Shown here one piece after another: positions 18,601-27,110 of a stretch of 57,463 nucleotides of DNA. The number at the start of each line of letters is the position of its first letter. Positions within the stretch are counted from its first letter, which is position 1. The notes beneath the pieces were generated by a model. The model worked only from the letters and a program-made list of their open reading frames with translations, did not search any database and was not told the origin of the DNA. The position numbers and the translations under genes were made by a program. This stretch comes from JBEKHI01 sp050012355 (lineage in GTDB: Bacteria > Actinomycetota > Actinomycetes > Streptosporangiales > Streptosporangiaceae): contig JBEKHI010000003.1 of the NCBI GenBank assembly GCA_050012355.1, positions 1-57,463 of the forward strand. The letters run 5' to 3'.

Positions 18601-19206
18601 TCATTGTGCCTCCCTCTCAAGGGTAGTCCGCAGGGCAGACATTCCTCGCGCGGTATGGCTCTTAACGGCCCCCCTGCTGATCCCCATCGCGGACGCGATC
18701 TGTGCTTCGGACAGATCGGCGTAGTAGCGGAGGACAAGCGCCTCGCGCTGCCGCTCAGGCAGTTCACGCAACGCGGCGATAACCGCGGTCCGTTCCAGCA
18801 GTGCCATCGCACCCTGCTCGGCGCTTGGCTCATCGGGCGCCGGTTTCGGCGCGTTCTTGTCGACGACAGTCCGGTGCCGCAGGACTGAACGTGACCGGTT
18901 GACCACCGACTGACGCAGGTACGCCAGTGCCTTGTCGCGGTCGCGCACTCGCCGCCAGCCGGTGTGCATGGCGACGAACGCGTCCTGGACGACCTCTTCG
19001 GCCGTCTGTACGTCGTGCACCAGCAGCAAGGCCAGCCGGACTAGTGACCGGTATTGCTCGGTGTACAGCGTCGTGACCAGGTGATCTGCGTCGTCCTGCG
19101 CGATCGGCACCGCCTGGGCGGCACGGACCGGAGGGACCAGGCCACTGGCCACGATCGCTTCTGTCATGTTGGTAGGACGCGCTGCGGCGTCTACTGGTTC
19201 ACTCAC
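18601..19206 (-). CDS. SigE-family ECF RNA polymerase sigma factor
   Basis: A 201-residue ECF sigma factor of the actinobacterial SigE-family (sigma-70 regions 2 and 4 only). Region 2 is LYTEQYRSLVRLALLLVHD...AEEVVQDAFVAMHTGWRRV, and region 4 is LRELPERQREALVLRYYADLSEAQIASAMGISRGAVKSHTARG. Region 4.2 is a clear helix-turn-helix. The N-terminal 40 residues are non-conserved and the start (GTG 19206 or an ATG at 19167) is uncertain. It is followed at once by the membrane partner gene, a usual sigma/anti-sigma layout. The long non-coding region upstream is likely to carry its promoter. Confidence 0.9.
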   Translation of the reverse strand: MSEPVDAAARPTNMTEAIVASGLVPPVRAAQAVPIAQDDADHLVTTLYTEQYRSLVRLALLLVHDVQTAEEVVQDAFVAMHTGWRRVRDRDKALAYLRQSVVNRSRSVLRHRTVVDKNAPKPAPDEPSAEQGAMALLERTAVIAALRELPERQREALVLRYYADLSEAQIASAMGISRGAVKSHTARGMSALRTTLEREAQ

Positions 19207-19770
19207 GGCCGCGCCGCTCTTGTGCCGTGCGGTATCCCGCCGTGCACCCGGCTCTGCCTGTCCTGTCTGCTCTACTTCTTTCGTTATTTGGGCTTATCCG
19301 ACCCATGTCGCCCAACGCGCCACCCCACTTGCCCCGCACCCGTTTGGTCATGATCCGCAGAAACCACCGGAGGATTACGGAAAGACAAGAATATCGGCCG
19401 AGGGGCAGCAAGAACAGCACTTGTTGGGATCAACCCTGTAACGCATGTTGAGCCCGCACGCTGGAGATTCTCCGCGTATCATGCCATATCGTCATCTTCT
19501 GGTTGGCTAGGTCGCTCGGGTTGGCTGCGCGAGCTGGTTGCCAGACGGGGGCGGTGATCATTTCGGTGGGAATTACACCTATCTCGCAAGCGTTACAACG
19601 CTAAGTGAAATACCGTGTGCGTAACGCGTGTTCTACAAGTGAATGATCCGGTGTCGTCCGGTTAAAAGTTACTCTTGAGTATCTACTTGCCCGGGACGTC
19701 GCGGTCCTGTATCGCCTGCGGGGCAAGGGATTCCGAACCCGGGGGCACGCGGGAGGCTGCTGGGGGAACT
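19207..19770. other. 564-bp divergent non-coding region
   Basis: Separates the ECF sigma operon (minus) from HIT-phoH (plus). It is noticeably less GC-rich than the surroundings near 19480-19700. I find no coding frame. It contains a SigR-like promoter at 19569-19594 and the 14-bp palindrome AGCGTTACAACGCT (19589-19602) overlapping its -10, a possible operator. Confidence 0.6.
19569..19594 (+). promoter_or_regulatory. Candidate SigR/SigH-type promoter
   Basis: GGAAT-N18-GTT exactly: GGAAT at 19569-19573 and GTT at 19592-19594. This is the consensus recognised by the thiol-stress ECF sigma factors SigR (Streptomyces) and SigH (Mycobacterium). It points toward the HIT gene, 176 bp downstream. 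A short consensus match can arise by chance. Confidence 0.4.
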
Positions 19771-20127
19771 ATGATCACGGGTGTGTCAGACTGCTTGTTC
19801 TGCGGGATCGTGGCTGGTGAGATCCCGGCTAATAAGGTCTTGGAAAGCGAGCGGGTGCTTGCGTTCCGTGACATCAACCCTCAGGCGCCGGTGCACGTGC
19901 TCGTGATTCCCAAGGAACACCACCCCAACGTGGCGGCCCTCGCCGAGGCGGGCGACGGGCTGCTCAACGAGGTCATCACCCAGGCACACCAGGTCGCGAA
20001 GGCCGAGGGCGTGAGCGAGGATGGCTACCGGGTGGTGTTCAATACCGGTCTCGGGGCTGGGCAGACCGTGTTCCACGTGCACGCGCACCTGCTCGGCGGC
20101 CGACCGCTGACCTGGCCGCCCGGCTGA
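19771..20127 (+). CDS. HIT-family nucleotide hydrolase
   Basis: Histidine-triad protein (HinT-like) that hydrolyses purine nucleoside phosphoramidates. From the ATG at 19771 (GGGGGAAC upstream) it is 118 residues: zinc-type N terminus DCLFCGIVAGEIPA, the middle strand HVLVIPKEHHPN, and the catalytic HVHAHLLGG triad close to the C terminus. It lies 26 bp upstream of phoH and is part of that operon, the standard actinobacterial arrangement. Upstream in-frame sequence to 19675 is unlikely to be translated. Confidence 0.93.
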   Translation: MITGVSDCLFCGIVAGEIPANKVLESERVLAFRDINPQAPVHVLVIPKEHHPNVAALAEAGDGLLNEVITQAHQVAKAEGVSEDGYRVVFNTGLGAGQTVFHVHAHLLGGRPLTWPPG

Positions 20128-20153
20128 GCCGCGGTAACGACGAAAGCAGGCAA

Positions 20154-21167
20154 TTGACAGATACGCACTCAGACAAGACGGGCCGGGTCCGGATCGTCAT
20201 CCCGGAGGACCAGCCGATGGTCCAGCTGCTCGGTTCGCGAGATGAACTACTGAGCGTCATTGAACGTGAGTTCAACGCCGACATCCACGTTCGGGGCAAC
20301 GAGATCACCGTCTCGGGCACACCGGCGGAGACCGCGCTGGTAAGCAAGCTGTTCGCGGAGCTCATCGAGCTTTTGAGCAAGGGCGCCGAGCTGTCGCCGG
20401 ACGCGGTCGAGCGAGCCGCTTCGATGCTGCGCGTAGAACGTGGCGTGCGCCCCGCTGAGGTACTCACCCAGGGCATCCTGTCCTCGCGTGGCCGCACGAT
20501 CCGGCCGAAGACGCTCAACCAGAAGCGCTATGCCGACGCGATCGACAAGCACACGATCGTTTTCGGCATAGGGCCCGCGGGTACCGGGAAAACCTACCTC
20601 GCCATGGCCAAGGCGGTGAAGGCGCTGCAGGCCAAGGAAGTCAACCGGATTATCCTGACCCGGCCCGCTGTGGAAGCGGGCGAAAGGCTCGGTTTTCTGC
20701 CGGGAACCCTGTACGAGAAGATCGACCCGTACCTGCGGCCGCTATACGACGCGCTGCACGATATGGTCGACCCGGATTCCATTCCGAAGCTGATGTCGGC
20801 CGGCACGATCGAGATAGCTCCGCTCGCTTACATGCGAGGCCGGTCCTTGAACGATTCATTCATCATTCTCGACGAGGCGCAGAACACGACTCCCGAGCAG
20901 ATGAAGATGTTCCTCACCCGGCTTGGGTTCGGTTCCCGGATCGTGGTGACCGGCGACGTGACCCAGGTGGACCTGCCGACGGGCCAAGTCAGCGGGCTGC
21001 GCATCGTGCAGGATATCCTTGACGGTATTCCGGACATCCACTTCGCCAAGCTGACCAGCCAGGATGTGGTCCGGCACAAGCTGGTCGGGAAGATCGTGGA
21101 CGCTTACGAATCTTTCGATGCGCGCGAGCAGACCCTTAAGAAGGGCCAGCGGCGTCGTGACAATTGA
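20154..21167 (+). CDS. phoH: PhoH-family ATPase
   Basis: PhoH-like P-loop ATPase/predicted RNA helicase, usually paired with the rRNA endonuclease YbeY. 337 residues: an N-terminal KH-like segment, Walker A GPAGTGKT, the RPAVEAGERLGFLPG block and Walker B FIILDEAQN. The TTG start at 20154 follows AGCAGG. The last 11 bp overlap the ybeY start. Confidence 0.93.
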   Translation: MTDTHSDKTGRVRIVIPEDQPMVQLLGSRDELLSVIEREFNADIHVRGNEITVSGTPAETALVSKLFAELIELLSKGAELSPDAVERAASMLRVERGVRPAEVLTQGILSSRGRTIRPKTLNQKRYADAIDKHTIVFGIGPAGTGKTYLAMAKAVKALQAKEVNRIILTRPAVEAGERLGFLPGTLYEKIDPYLRPLYDALHDMVDPDSIPKLMSAGTIEIAPLAYMRGRSLNDSFIILDEAQNTTPEQMKMFLTRLGFGSRIVVTGDVTQVDLPTGQVSGLRIVQDILDGIPDIHFAKLTSQDVVRHKLVGKIVDAYESFDAREQTLKKGQRRRDN

Positions 21168-21645
21168 CATAGCCAACGAATCGGGCGTGAGTGTCGACGA
21201 GGTCGCGATCGCGTCGGTAGCCAGGTACGTGCTCGACGAGCTGCGGATCCACCCGCTCGCGGAGCTGTCGGTCTTGATCGTCGACGAGCCCGCAATGGCC
21301 GAGCTGCACGAACGGTGGATGGGGGAGCCGGGGCCGACGGACGTGCTGTCGTTCCCCATGGACGAGCTGCGTCCGCCCTCTCCGGTGGGCGGACAGGCTG
21401 GCCCTGGTGACGAGCCCGGACCCGATCCGGGGCTGCTCGGCGATGTCGTGCTGTGCCCGGAGGTCGCCGCCGCCCAGGCGCGCAAGGCCGGCCACACCAG
21501 CCAGGAGGAGCTTGAGCTCCTTACGGTGCACGGGATCCTGCATTTGCTCGGCTACGACCACGCTGAGCCTGAGGAACACGCCGAGATGTTCGGGCTGCAG
21601 GACAAACTGCTCAGCGCCTGGCGGTCCGGGAGCGATACGACCTGA
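21157..21645 (+). CDS. ybeY: rRNA maturation RNase YbeY
   Basis: Zinc endoribonuclease that matures the 16S rRNA 3' end and takes part in ribosome quality control. 162 residues from the GTG at 21157 (VTIDIANESG), overlapping phoH by 11 bp. The zinc motif HGILHLLGYDHAEPEE matches the family HGxLHLxGYDH, and TDVLSFPMD is the other family block. A proline/glycine-rich insert (PPSPVGGQAGPGDEPGPDPG region) follows it, as in many actinobacteria. The stop codon shares a base with the next start. Confidence 0.95.
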   Translation: MTIDIANESGVSVDEVAIASVARYVLDELRIHPLAELSVLIVDEPAMAELHERWMGEPGPTDVLSFPMDELRPPSPVGGQAGPGDEPGPDPGLLGDVVLCPEVAAAQARKAGHTSQEELELLTVHGILHLLGYDHAEPEEHAEMFGLQDKLLSAWRSGSDTT

Positions 21646-22910
21646 TGTCTGGATGGCTGCTGGTCGCCGCGGCCGTATGTGTCCTCATCTCCGGGTGGTG
21701 TGCTGGCGCTCAGGCGTCGCTCGCCAGGCTCGTTCTCGTCGGCCCGGACAACCAAGGGGATAACGCGCACCTGTCCGACGAGCTCCGCGTCGTTTTGGAC
21801 AATGCTCCTCGCTACGTGAGCGTGCTGGTCTTGATCAGGGTGGTGTGCGAGGTCGCGGCCACTGTGCTCGTCACTGAGTCCTTCACCGGATTCGTCGGGG
21901 GTGGCTGGCGCGCGTTCCTGCCCGCTGTCGCGCTCATGATCGTGGTGCGGTACGTGATGATCGGCGTCGGTCCGCGTGCCCTTGCCCGCCATCCCGCGGA
22001 GCGCAGCGGGGAAAAGACCGCCCGTATTTTGTATCCCTTGGTCAAGGTCCTTGGCCCGCTGCCATCGCTGCTGGCCACGGCCTCCGGAAAACTGCCGCTG
22101 GGTCGTGGCAGGCCGGCCAATGACGCGGCCGGGTCCCGGCGCCCGGAACTGCGTGGCCTGGTTGACTACATCGAGCGGCGCTCGGTCATCGAGCCCACCG
22201 AGCGCGAGATGGTCCGCTCGGTCTTTGAACTCGGCGACACCATCGTTCGGGAAGTAATGGTGCCGCGCACGGACATGGTGTTCATCGAACGGGGCAAGAC
22301 GGTGAGCCAGGCGCTGTCACTGGCGCTGCGCAGCGGATTCTCCCGTATACCGGTCACCGGTGAGAGCACCGACGACGTGGTGGGCATCGCCTACCTGAAG
22401 GACCTGGTTGCCTGGGAAACAGAAAATCCCGGGGGTGAAAAATCAAAGCCGGTGAGTGAGGTCATGCGGCCAGCAACCTATGTGCCGGATAGCAAGCCCG
22501 TCGACGAACTGCTGCGGCAGATGCAGGCGGAGCGCATCCACGTCACGATCGTGATCGATGAATACGGTGGCACCGCCGGGCTCGCGACGATCGAGGACAT
22601 CCTTGAAGAGATCGTCGGCGAGATCGCCGACGAATACGACACAGAACGTGATCCGGTGGAATGGCTAGCGCCGGGCACCGCCCGCGTAACGGCCCGGCTC
22701 AGCGTCGACGAGCTGTCAGAGCTGTTCGGGGTCGCTGTCGAGGCCGAGGACGTGGAGACGGTCGGCGGGCTGCTGGCCCACGAGCTCGGCAGAGTTCCCA
22801 TCGCCGGGTCCACCGCCGACGTAGCAGGCTTGCGCCTGACCGCCGAGAACCTGTCCGGCCGCCGCAACAAGCTCGGCACCGTCCTGGTCGAGCGCCTCCC
22901 CACCCAGTAA
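21645..22910 (+). CDS. CNNM/CBS-domain hemolysin-family protein (CorC/TlyC-like)
   Basis: Membrane protein with an N-terminal CNNM (DUF21) domain of about four hydrophobic segments, a pair of CBS domains (VMVPRTDMVFIERGKT...GFSRIPVTGE and VMRPATYVPDSKPVDELLRQM...IVIDEYGGTAGLATIEDILEEIVGEIADE) and a C-terminal CorC/HlyC domain (RLSVDELSELFG). The family is linked to magnesium/cobalt efflux. The ATG start overlaps the ybeY stop (TGATG). In related genomes the next genes are a cytidine-deaminase-like protein and era; here a 3-kb block intervenes. Confidence 0.93.
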   Translation: MSGWLLVAAAVCVLISGWCAGAQASLARLVLVGPDNQGDNAHLSDELRVVLDNAPRYVSVLVLIRVVCEVAATVLVTESFTGFVGGGWRAFLPAVALMIVVRYVMIGVGPRALARHPAERSGEKTARILYPLVKVLGPLPSLLATASGKLPLGRGRPANDAAGSRRPELRGLVDYIERRSVIEPTEREMVRSVFELGDTIVREVMVPRTDMVFIERGKTVSQALSLALRSGFSRIPVTGESTDDVVGIAYLKDLVAWETENPGGEKSKPVSEVMRPATYVPDSKPVDELLRQMQAERIHVTIVIDEYGGTAGLATIEDILEEIVGEIADEYDTERDPVEWLAPGTARVTARLSVDELSELFGVAVEAEDVETVGGLLAHELGRVPIAGSTADVAGLRLTAENLSGRRNKLGTVLVERLPTQ

Positions 22911-22924
22911 CGACCCGCCACGAC

Positions 22925-22978
22925 CCCATGGATGTCCCATCGATGGGCCTACAGCGCCAGCGATGGGACATCCATGGG
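22925..22978. repeat. Paired-palindrome element B, 18-bp inverted repeat
   Basis: Perfect 18-bp inverted repeat, 22925-22942 and 22961-22978, with an 18-nt loop. The cores are ATGTCCCAT and ATGGGACAT, centres 31 bp apart. It lies between the convergent corC-like and NUDIX genes and could terminate both. Confidence 0.85.
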
Positions 22979-22985
22979 CTGGTGG

Positions 22986-23021
22986 CCGCGGGTCACGCCC
23001 GCATCCGCGGGTCACGCCCGC
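22986..23021. repeat. Tandem 17-bp hairpin repeat
   Basis: CCGCGGGTCACGCCCGC occurs at 22986-23002 and again at 23005-23021 (period 19). Each copy can fold (GCGGG/CCCGC). It adjoins element B just beyond the NUDIX stop codon. Confidence 0.7.
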
Positions 23022-23033
23022 TTGCGTGAAGTC

Positions 23034-23531
23034 TCAGGGAGCGATTCGCCAGGGGAGCCGGATCGGCCGGGCCGGGGAGCCTTCGGCGAGCAGGGTGGTG
23101 AGGAGGTCGGCTAGGCCTACCGGGGTGATTATGTCCCTCGTCTCCCGTAGTTCGGCGGGTGTCCACCAGCGGTGGCCGGTGATGACCGATCGTTCAAGCG
23201 GCTCCCAGTCGTCGTCGCTGATCGCCGCGTCGTCGACCCGCACCAAGAAGAACGAGTCCGCTCCGAAGAAACGGGTACCGTCGTCCGCGGTCCACGGACC
23301 GGCGCAGGTCGCGACGACCGGGCCGATGTCGGATTCGCGGCGGACGTGCCCGGTCTCCTCGGCGAGCTCCCTGACCGCCGCCGCGGCTAGCGTTTCGCCG
23401 CGGTGAACTCCGCCTCCCGGGGTGAACCACCAGGGTCCCCGGGGGTCCGTAGCGCTGAACAGGAGCACCCGGCCCAGCGGATCGAGTACCAGCAACCGTG
23501 CGGTGGGGCGCCAGATGGGGGTAGGTGCCAT
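23034..23531 (-). CDS. NUDIX hydrolase
   Basis: A 165-residue protein with the Nudix box GGVHRGETLAAAAVRELAEE-TG (GX5EX7REUXEEXGU). The N terminus PTARLLVLDPLGRVLLFSATD and FTPGGG are typical of the MutT-like fold, which cleaves nucleoside diphosphates linked to another moiety. Substrate cannot be told. It is transcribed with the MFS gene 32 bp upstream on the same strand. Confidence 0.9.
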   Translation of the reverse strand: MAPTPIWRPTARLLVLDPLGRVLLFSATDPRGPWWFTPGGGVHRGETLAAAAVRELAEETGHVRRESDIGPVVATCAGPWTADDGTRFFGADSFFLVRVDDAAISDDDWEPLERSVITGHRWWTPAELRETRDIITPVGLADLLTTLLAEGSPARPIRLPWRIAP

Positions 23532-23563
23532 ACGGACGACGGTACCGGTCCGTGAAGAACGGG

Positions 23564-24790
23564 TCAGCCGCGGCGGGAGACCGCGGGCTCGGGAGCGCCC
23601 CGGCCGTCGGCGGATTCAGGAACGCGCGCCGCGAGCCGACGCGCGGCGAGCGCGAGAAAGCCGAGCGCGATGACCTCGCAGAGCGCCGCCGCGCCGCAGA
23701 GGGTGGCCGGGCCGTAGTGCAGGAGCGCGCCCCCGAGCACTCCTGAGACGGCCTGCCCGGCGTACAGCGACGAGGCGGCGAGCGACAGTGCGATGGCCGC
23801 GCGGGGACCGGCGGCGGTCGCCAGGATTTTCTGGATTCCCGGGTAGAACATCCAGCTGGCCAGCCCCCACAGCATGACCAGGATGCCCAGCTCGTACCGG
23901 CCAGTGACCATAGTCAACCCGACGAAGATGACCCCGACGCACGCGATCGAGGCCGCGGCTACCTTGATCGGCGATCTGCGGTCGATGAGCCAGCCGGCGG
24001 TGAAGTTGGAGATGACCGAGGTGATGCCGAACAGCAGGTAAATCAGCGTCAGTGCGCCGCCGGACACTCCGCCGACCCGCCCGGCGAACCAGGCTAGGTA
24101 AGTGTAGAGAGTGAACACGCCGCAGATGGAGAACGCGAGCGCGCCGAGCGTTGCCGGGACGGCGCGGATCCTGGCGACCTCAACCCGCTGCGCGAGCGAG
24201 GCGGCACCCACTGTCGGCACCGGCCCAAGCGACCGGGCCAGTCCGCAGAGCGCGATCAGGCCAAGTGCCGCCACCATCAGGAACGTCGCATGCCACGATG
24301 CCTTCTGACCGATCAGGGTGCCCAGCGGGACACCGACCGCGTTGGCGATCGCGAGCCCGCCGAGCACGGTGGTAAGCGCCCGGCCGCGTTCTTCGGGCGC
24401 GGCGAGCGACGTCGCGGTGGCCGCGGCCGCGGGAGTGTAGGTCGCCGCTCCGATGGCGGCCAGCACCCGCGCGATGGCCAGCACCCCGTAGCTGGGCGCG
24501 ACGGCGGCGAGCACGTTCGCCACGATGAACACGCCGAGCGCGGCCAGCATGACCCGTCGGCGGGGCAGGTTCCCGGTAACGACCGCGAGCACCGGTCCGC
24601 CCACCGCGTAGACGCCGGAGAACATCGTGATCAGCAGCCCGCCGACGGTCAGGCTCACGCCAAGGTCGCGGGCTACCGCGGGCAGTACGCCGCTGATCAC
24701 GAACGCGTCGGTGCCCAGCGCGAAGGCGCCGAGCGCGAGCAGCAGCACCGGCCGTCGGGCCGGACCGGCGGGCAGGAACGAGAGACTCAT
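23564..24790 (-). CDS. MFS transporter, DHA1 drug-efflux type
   Basis: A 408-residue major facilitator with 12 predicted membrane segments. It begins LLLALGAFALGTDAFVISGVLP, the typical AraJ/chloramphenicol-efflux N terminus with the conserved G-T-D/E-x-F motif. The motif-A region is NLPRRRVMLAALGVF, and motif C (GGLAIANAVGVPLGTLIG) marks a drug:proton antiporter. It is probably controlled by the LysR gene 68 bp upstream on the same strand. Drug specificity cannot be inferred. Confidence 0.88.
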   Translation of the reverse strand: MSLSFLPAGPARRPVLLLALGAFALGTDAFVISGVLPAVARDLGVSLTVGGLLITMFSGVYAVGGPVLAVVTGNLPRRRVMLAALGVFIVANVLAAVAPSYGVLAIARVLAAIGAATYTPAAAATATSLAAPEERGRALTTVLGGLAIANAVGVPLGTLIGQKASWHATFLMVAALGLIALCGLARSLGPVPTVGAASLAQRVEVARIRAVPATLGALAFSICGVFTLYTYLAWFAGRVGGVSGGALTLIYLLFGITSVISNFTAGWLIDRRSPIKVAAASIACVGVIFVGLTMVTGRYELGILVMLWGLASWMFYPGIQKILATAAGPRAAIALSLAASSLYAGQAVSGVLGGALLHYGPATLCGAAALCEVIALGFLALAARRLAARVPESADGRGAPEPAVSRRG

Positions 24791-24858
24791 GGTGTCCAGT
24801 GTGGGAACCCGGGCCCGTGGGGATCAATGCCCGGTTTCGCGACGAGCGTTTAGCGTGG

Positions 24859-25749
24859 CTAAACGATCTCCGCGGCCACCGCCACGAACCGGGCGATCCA
24901 CGGGTTCTCCGCGTTCGGAGCCCACGCGACTACGCATGCCATCGGTGGCAGCCCCGTCACCGGGATGACAACGAGGCCGTCGATGGGCTCCAACGTCGAT
25001 ACCGTCAGGTGCGCGAGTGAGCCATCGGCCAGCAAGTCCGGCAGGTCCTCCAGGTAGGTGAGCCTGGTCTGCTGCGCGCGGCGGATCGGTTTGCCGCCCG
25101 GCGTCACCGGCGGGGCCCAGCTGTCGGCCCACGGAGCGAATCCCCACGGCCGGATCACCGTATGCCCGGCGAGATCCTCGGCGTCTACGCTGGATCGGCC
25201 GGCCAGCGGATGCCGTCGGCTGACCACAATCGCCCGAGGTGACCGCAGCAGCACCGGCCCGGTTTCCACCCAGCCGGGAACAGCGATGTCCGCCGGGAAC
25301 CAGCCGACGATGACATCGACGTCGAGCTGGCCCGAGTCCACCCAGCGCAGCAGATCACTCGCCGGGACCGTCATCGAGGCGATCCGGCAGTCCGGTACCT
25401 GCCGCGCGAACGCCGCTGTCAGCCGGGGCACGAGGTCGGGCGGCAGTGAACTGGCGAATCCAGCGCGCAGCAGCCCGCGGTAGGACATGCCGCGGGCCTG
25501 CCGCGCTTCGCCGAGCGCGGCGCGTAGCTCCTCGTAGGCCGGCTTGACCCGGTCGAGAAACGCCGCGCCGAGCGGGGTGAGAGCGACGCGGCGGCTAGTG
25601 CGCTCGAACAACGGCGCGCCAACCTCACGTTCGAGTGAGCGGACCGCCTGGCTGACCCGGCCCGTCGTTATGCGTAGCCGCTCGGCGGCGCGGCCGAAGT
25701 GGAGCTCGTCAGCGACGGCGAGAAACGCCTCGATCTCCCGCATCTCCAC
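24859..25749 (-). CDS. LysR-family transcriptional regulator
   Basis: A 296-residue LTTR: N-terminal winged helix (REIEAFLAVADELHFGRAAERL...VSQAVRSLEREVGAPLFERTSRRVALTPLG) and a periplasmic-binding-like effector domain. It lies upstream of and co-directional with the MFS gene, an unusual layout because LysR genes are more often divergent from their targets. The start is a GTG at 25749 or the ATG two codons on; neither has a strong ribosome-binding site. Confidence 0.9.
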   Translation of the reverse strand: MEMREIEAFLAVADELHFGRAAERLRITTGRVSQAVRSLEREVGAPLFERTSRRVALTPLGAAFLDRVKPAYEELRAALGEARQARGMSYRGLLRAGFASSLPPDLVPRLTAAFARQVPDCRIASMTVPASDLLRWVDSGQLDVDVIVGWFPADIAVPGWVETGPVLLRSPRAIVVSRRHPLAGRSSVDAEDLAGHTVIRPWGFAPWADSWAPPVTPGGKPIRRAQQTRLTYLEDLPDLLADGSLAHLTVSTLEPIDGLVVIPVTGLPPMACVVAWAPNAENPWIARFVAVAAEIV

Positions 25750-25886
25750 ATCAGCAAGCGTAACCGGGCCGCGACCTCCGCGAGGTAGTCCGCCGCGCCC
25801 ACCGGATCCAGCAGCCAGCCCGCGAAGTCGTCCGGGGTGGAGAACCCGTTGGCGAGCGCGGTCCCGGGCCTGTTACGGCGGGCCAT
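25750..25886 (-). pseudogene. Possible N-terminal fragment of a CGNR/ABATE-type regulator
   Basis: A minus-strand stretch reads TALANGFSTPDDFAGWLLDP then YLAEVAARLRLL, which resembles the N terminus of CGNR zinc-finger (ABATE-domain) regulators (LANTxxxx..D..L..WL). It then loses similarity where the LysR start begins in another frame. Too short to be sure; it could be chance. Confidence 0.2.
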
Positions 25887-25898
25887 AGACTCGAATCC

Positions 25899-26225
25899 GT
25901 GGACGACGAAGACCTGAAGCTCATCACGCTGGCCCGGGCCAGCCGGGCGCGGGCGGAGGCGTCCGAGGGCGCGGCCGTCCGCGATCAGACCGGGCGGACC
26001 TACTCAGCCGCGACGGTCACCCTGCCATCGCTGCGGCTTTCCGCGCTCCAGGTCGCTGTCGCCATGGCCGCCTCTAGCGGGGCCGAGAGCCTGGAAGCCG
26101 CCGCCGTCGTAACAACGACCAATCCCCAGCCCGCCGACTTGTCGGCCGTCAGGGACCTAGGCAAGACCGCGACCGTTTTCGTCGCCGCAGCAGACGGGAC
26201 GCTTCGTGAAACCATCAGCGCGTAG
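25899..26225 (+). CDS. Cytidine deaminase-like protein without zinc ligands
   Basis: A 108-residue protein at the position normally held by a cytidine-deaminase homologue before era. It keeps the fold outline (KLITLARASRARA, EGAAVRDQTGRTYSAATV, LSALQVAVAMAASSGAESLEAAAVV) but contains no cysteine or histidine at all, so the C/HAE and PCxxC zinc motifs are missing. It is therefore not an active deaminase. GTG start; its end overlaps era by 20 bp. Confidence 0.8.
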   Translation: MDDEDLKLITLARASRARAEASEGAAVRDQTGRTYSAATVTLPSLRLSALQVAVAMAASSGAESLEAAAVVTTTNPQPADLSAVRDLGKTATVFVAAADGTLRETISA

Positions 26226-27108
26226 CGGCTTCGCTTGCCTCGTCGGGCGCCCGAACGTCGGCAAGTCAACCCTCACGAACGCCCTGGTCGGCGCGAAGGT
26301 GGCCATCACCAGCGACCGCCCGCAGACCACGCGGCGGGTGATCAGGGGCATCGTCAACCGGCCGGGCGCGCAGCTCATCCTGGTGGACACCCCCGGACTG
26401 CACAAGCCGCGCACCCTGCTTGGCGAGCGGCTGGACAGCCTGGTGCGGTCCACCCTGACCGAGGTGGACGTGATCGGCTTCTGCGTGCCGGCCACCGACC
26501 CGGTCGGCCCGGGCGACAAGTACATGGCCAAGGAACTGACCGCGGTCAAGAAGACCCCGGTCGTCGCGATCGTCACCAAAACCGACGAGGCCAGCCAGGA
26601 GCAGACCGCCGAGCAACTGCTCAAGGTAAGCAGGCTCGGCGACTGGGCGGACATCGTGCCGGTCTCCGCCATCGCCGGATACAACCTTGACGAGCTGATC
26701 AGCGTGCTCATCGGCCACCTGCCCGAGGGCGTGCCGCTGTACCCAGACGGTGAGCTCACCGACGAACCCGAGCAGATCATGGTCGCGGAGCTGATCCGCG
26801 AGGCCGCGCTCGAAGGGGTACGCGACGAGCTACCGCACTCGATCGCGGTTGTCGTCGAGGAGATGAAGCCCCGGGAGAACAACCCGGATCTGACCGACGT
26901 GTACGCCGAGCTTTACGTCGAGCGCCAGAGCCAGAAGGCCATCGTCCTCGGTGCCAAGGGTGCCCGCCTCAAGGAGGTGGGTACCAAGGCCCGCCACCAG
27001 ATCGAGGCGCTGCTCGGTACCCGGGTCTACCTGGACCTGCACGTCAAGATCGCCAAGGAGTGGCAGCGCGACCCCAAGCAGCTGCGCCGCCTAGGCTTCT
27101 ACGACTGA
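26206..27108 (+). CDS. era: GTPase Era
   Basis: Ribosome-assembly GTPase that binds 16S rRNA near its 3' end. 300 residues: G1 GRPNVGKST, switch I TTRRVIRG, G3 DTPGLHKP, G4 TKTD, then the KH domain with AIVLGAKGARLKEVGTKAR. The GTG start lies inside the end of the deaminase-like gene (20-bp overlap). It converges on the GNAT gene with only 2 bp between stop codons. Confidence 0.96.
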   Translation: MKPSARSGFACLVGRPNVGKSTLTNALVGAKVAITSDRPQTTRRVIRGIVNRPGAQLILVDTPGLHKPRTLLGERLDSLVRSTLTEVDVIGFCVPATDPVGPGDKYMAKELTAVKKTPVVAIVTKTDEASQEQTAEQLLKVSRLGDWADIVPVSAIAGYNLDELISVLIGHLPEGVPLYPDGELTDEPEQIMVAELIREAALEGVRDELPHSIAVVVEEMKPRENNPDLTDVYAELYVERQSQKAIVLGAKGARLKEVGTKARHQIEALLGTRVYLDLHVKIAKEWQRDPKQLRRLGFYD

Positions 27109-27110
27109 GA

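Noticed and set aside
19199..19451. Short overlapping frames in the gap before HIT
   Set aside because: No family, no ribosome-binding sites, and composition unlike coding DNA here.
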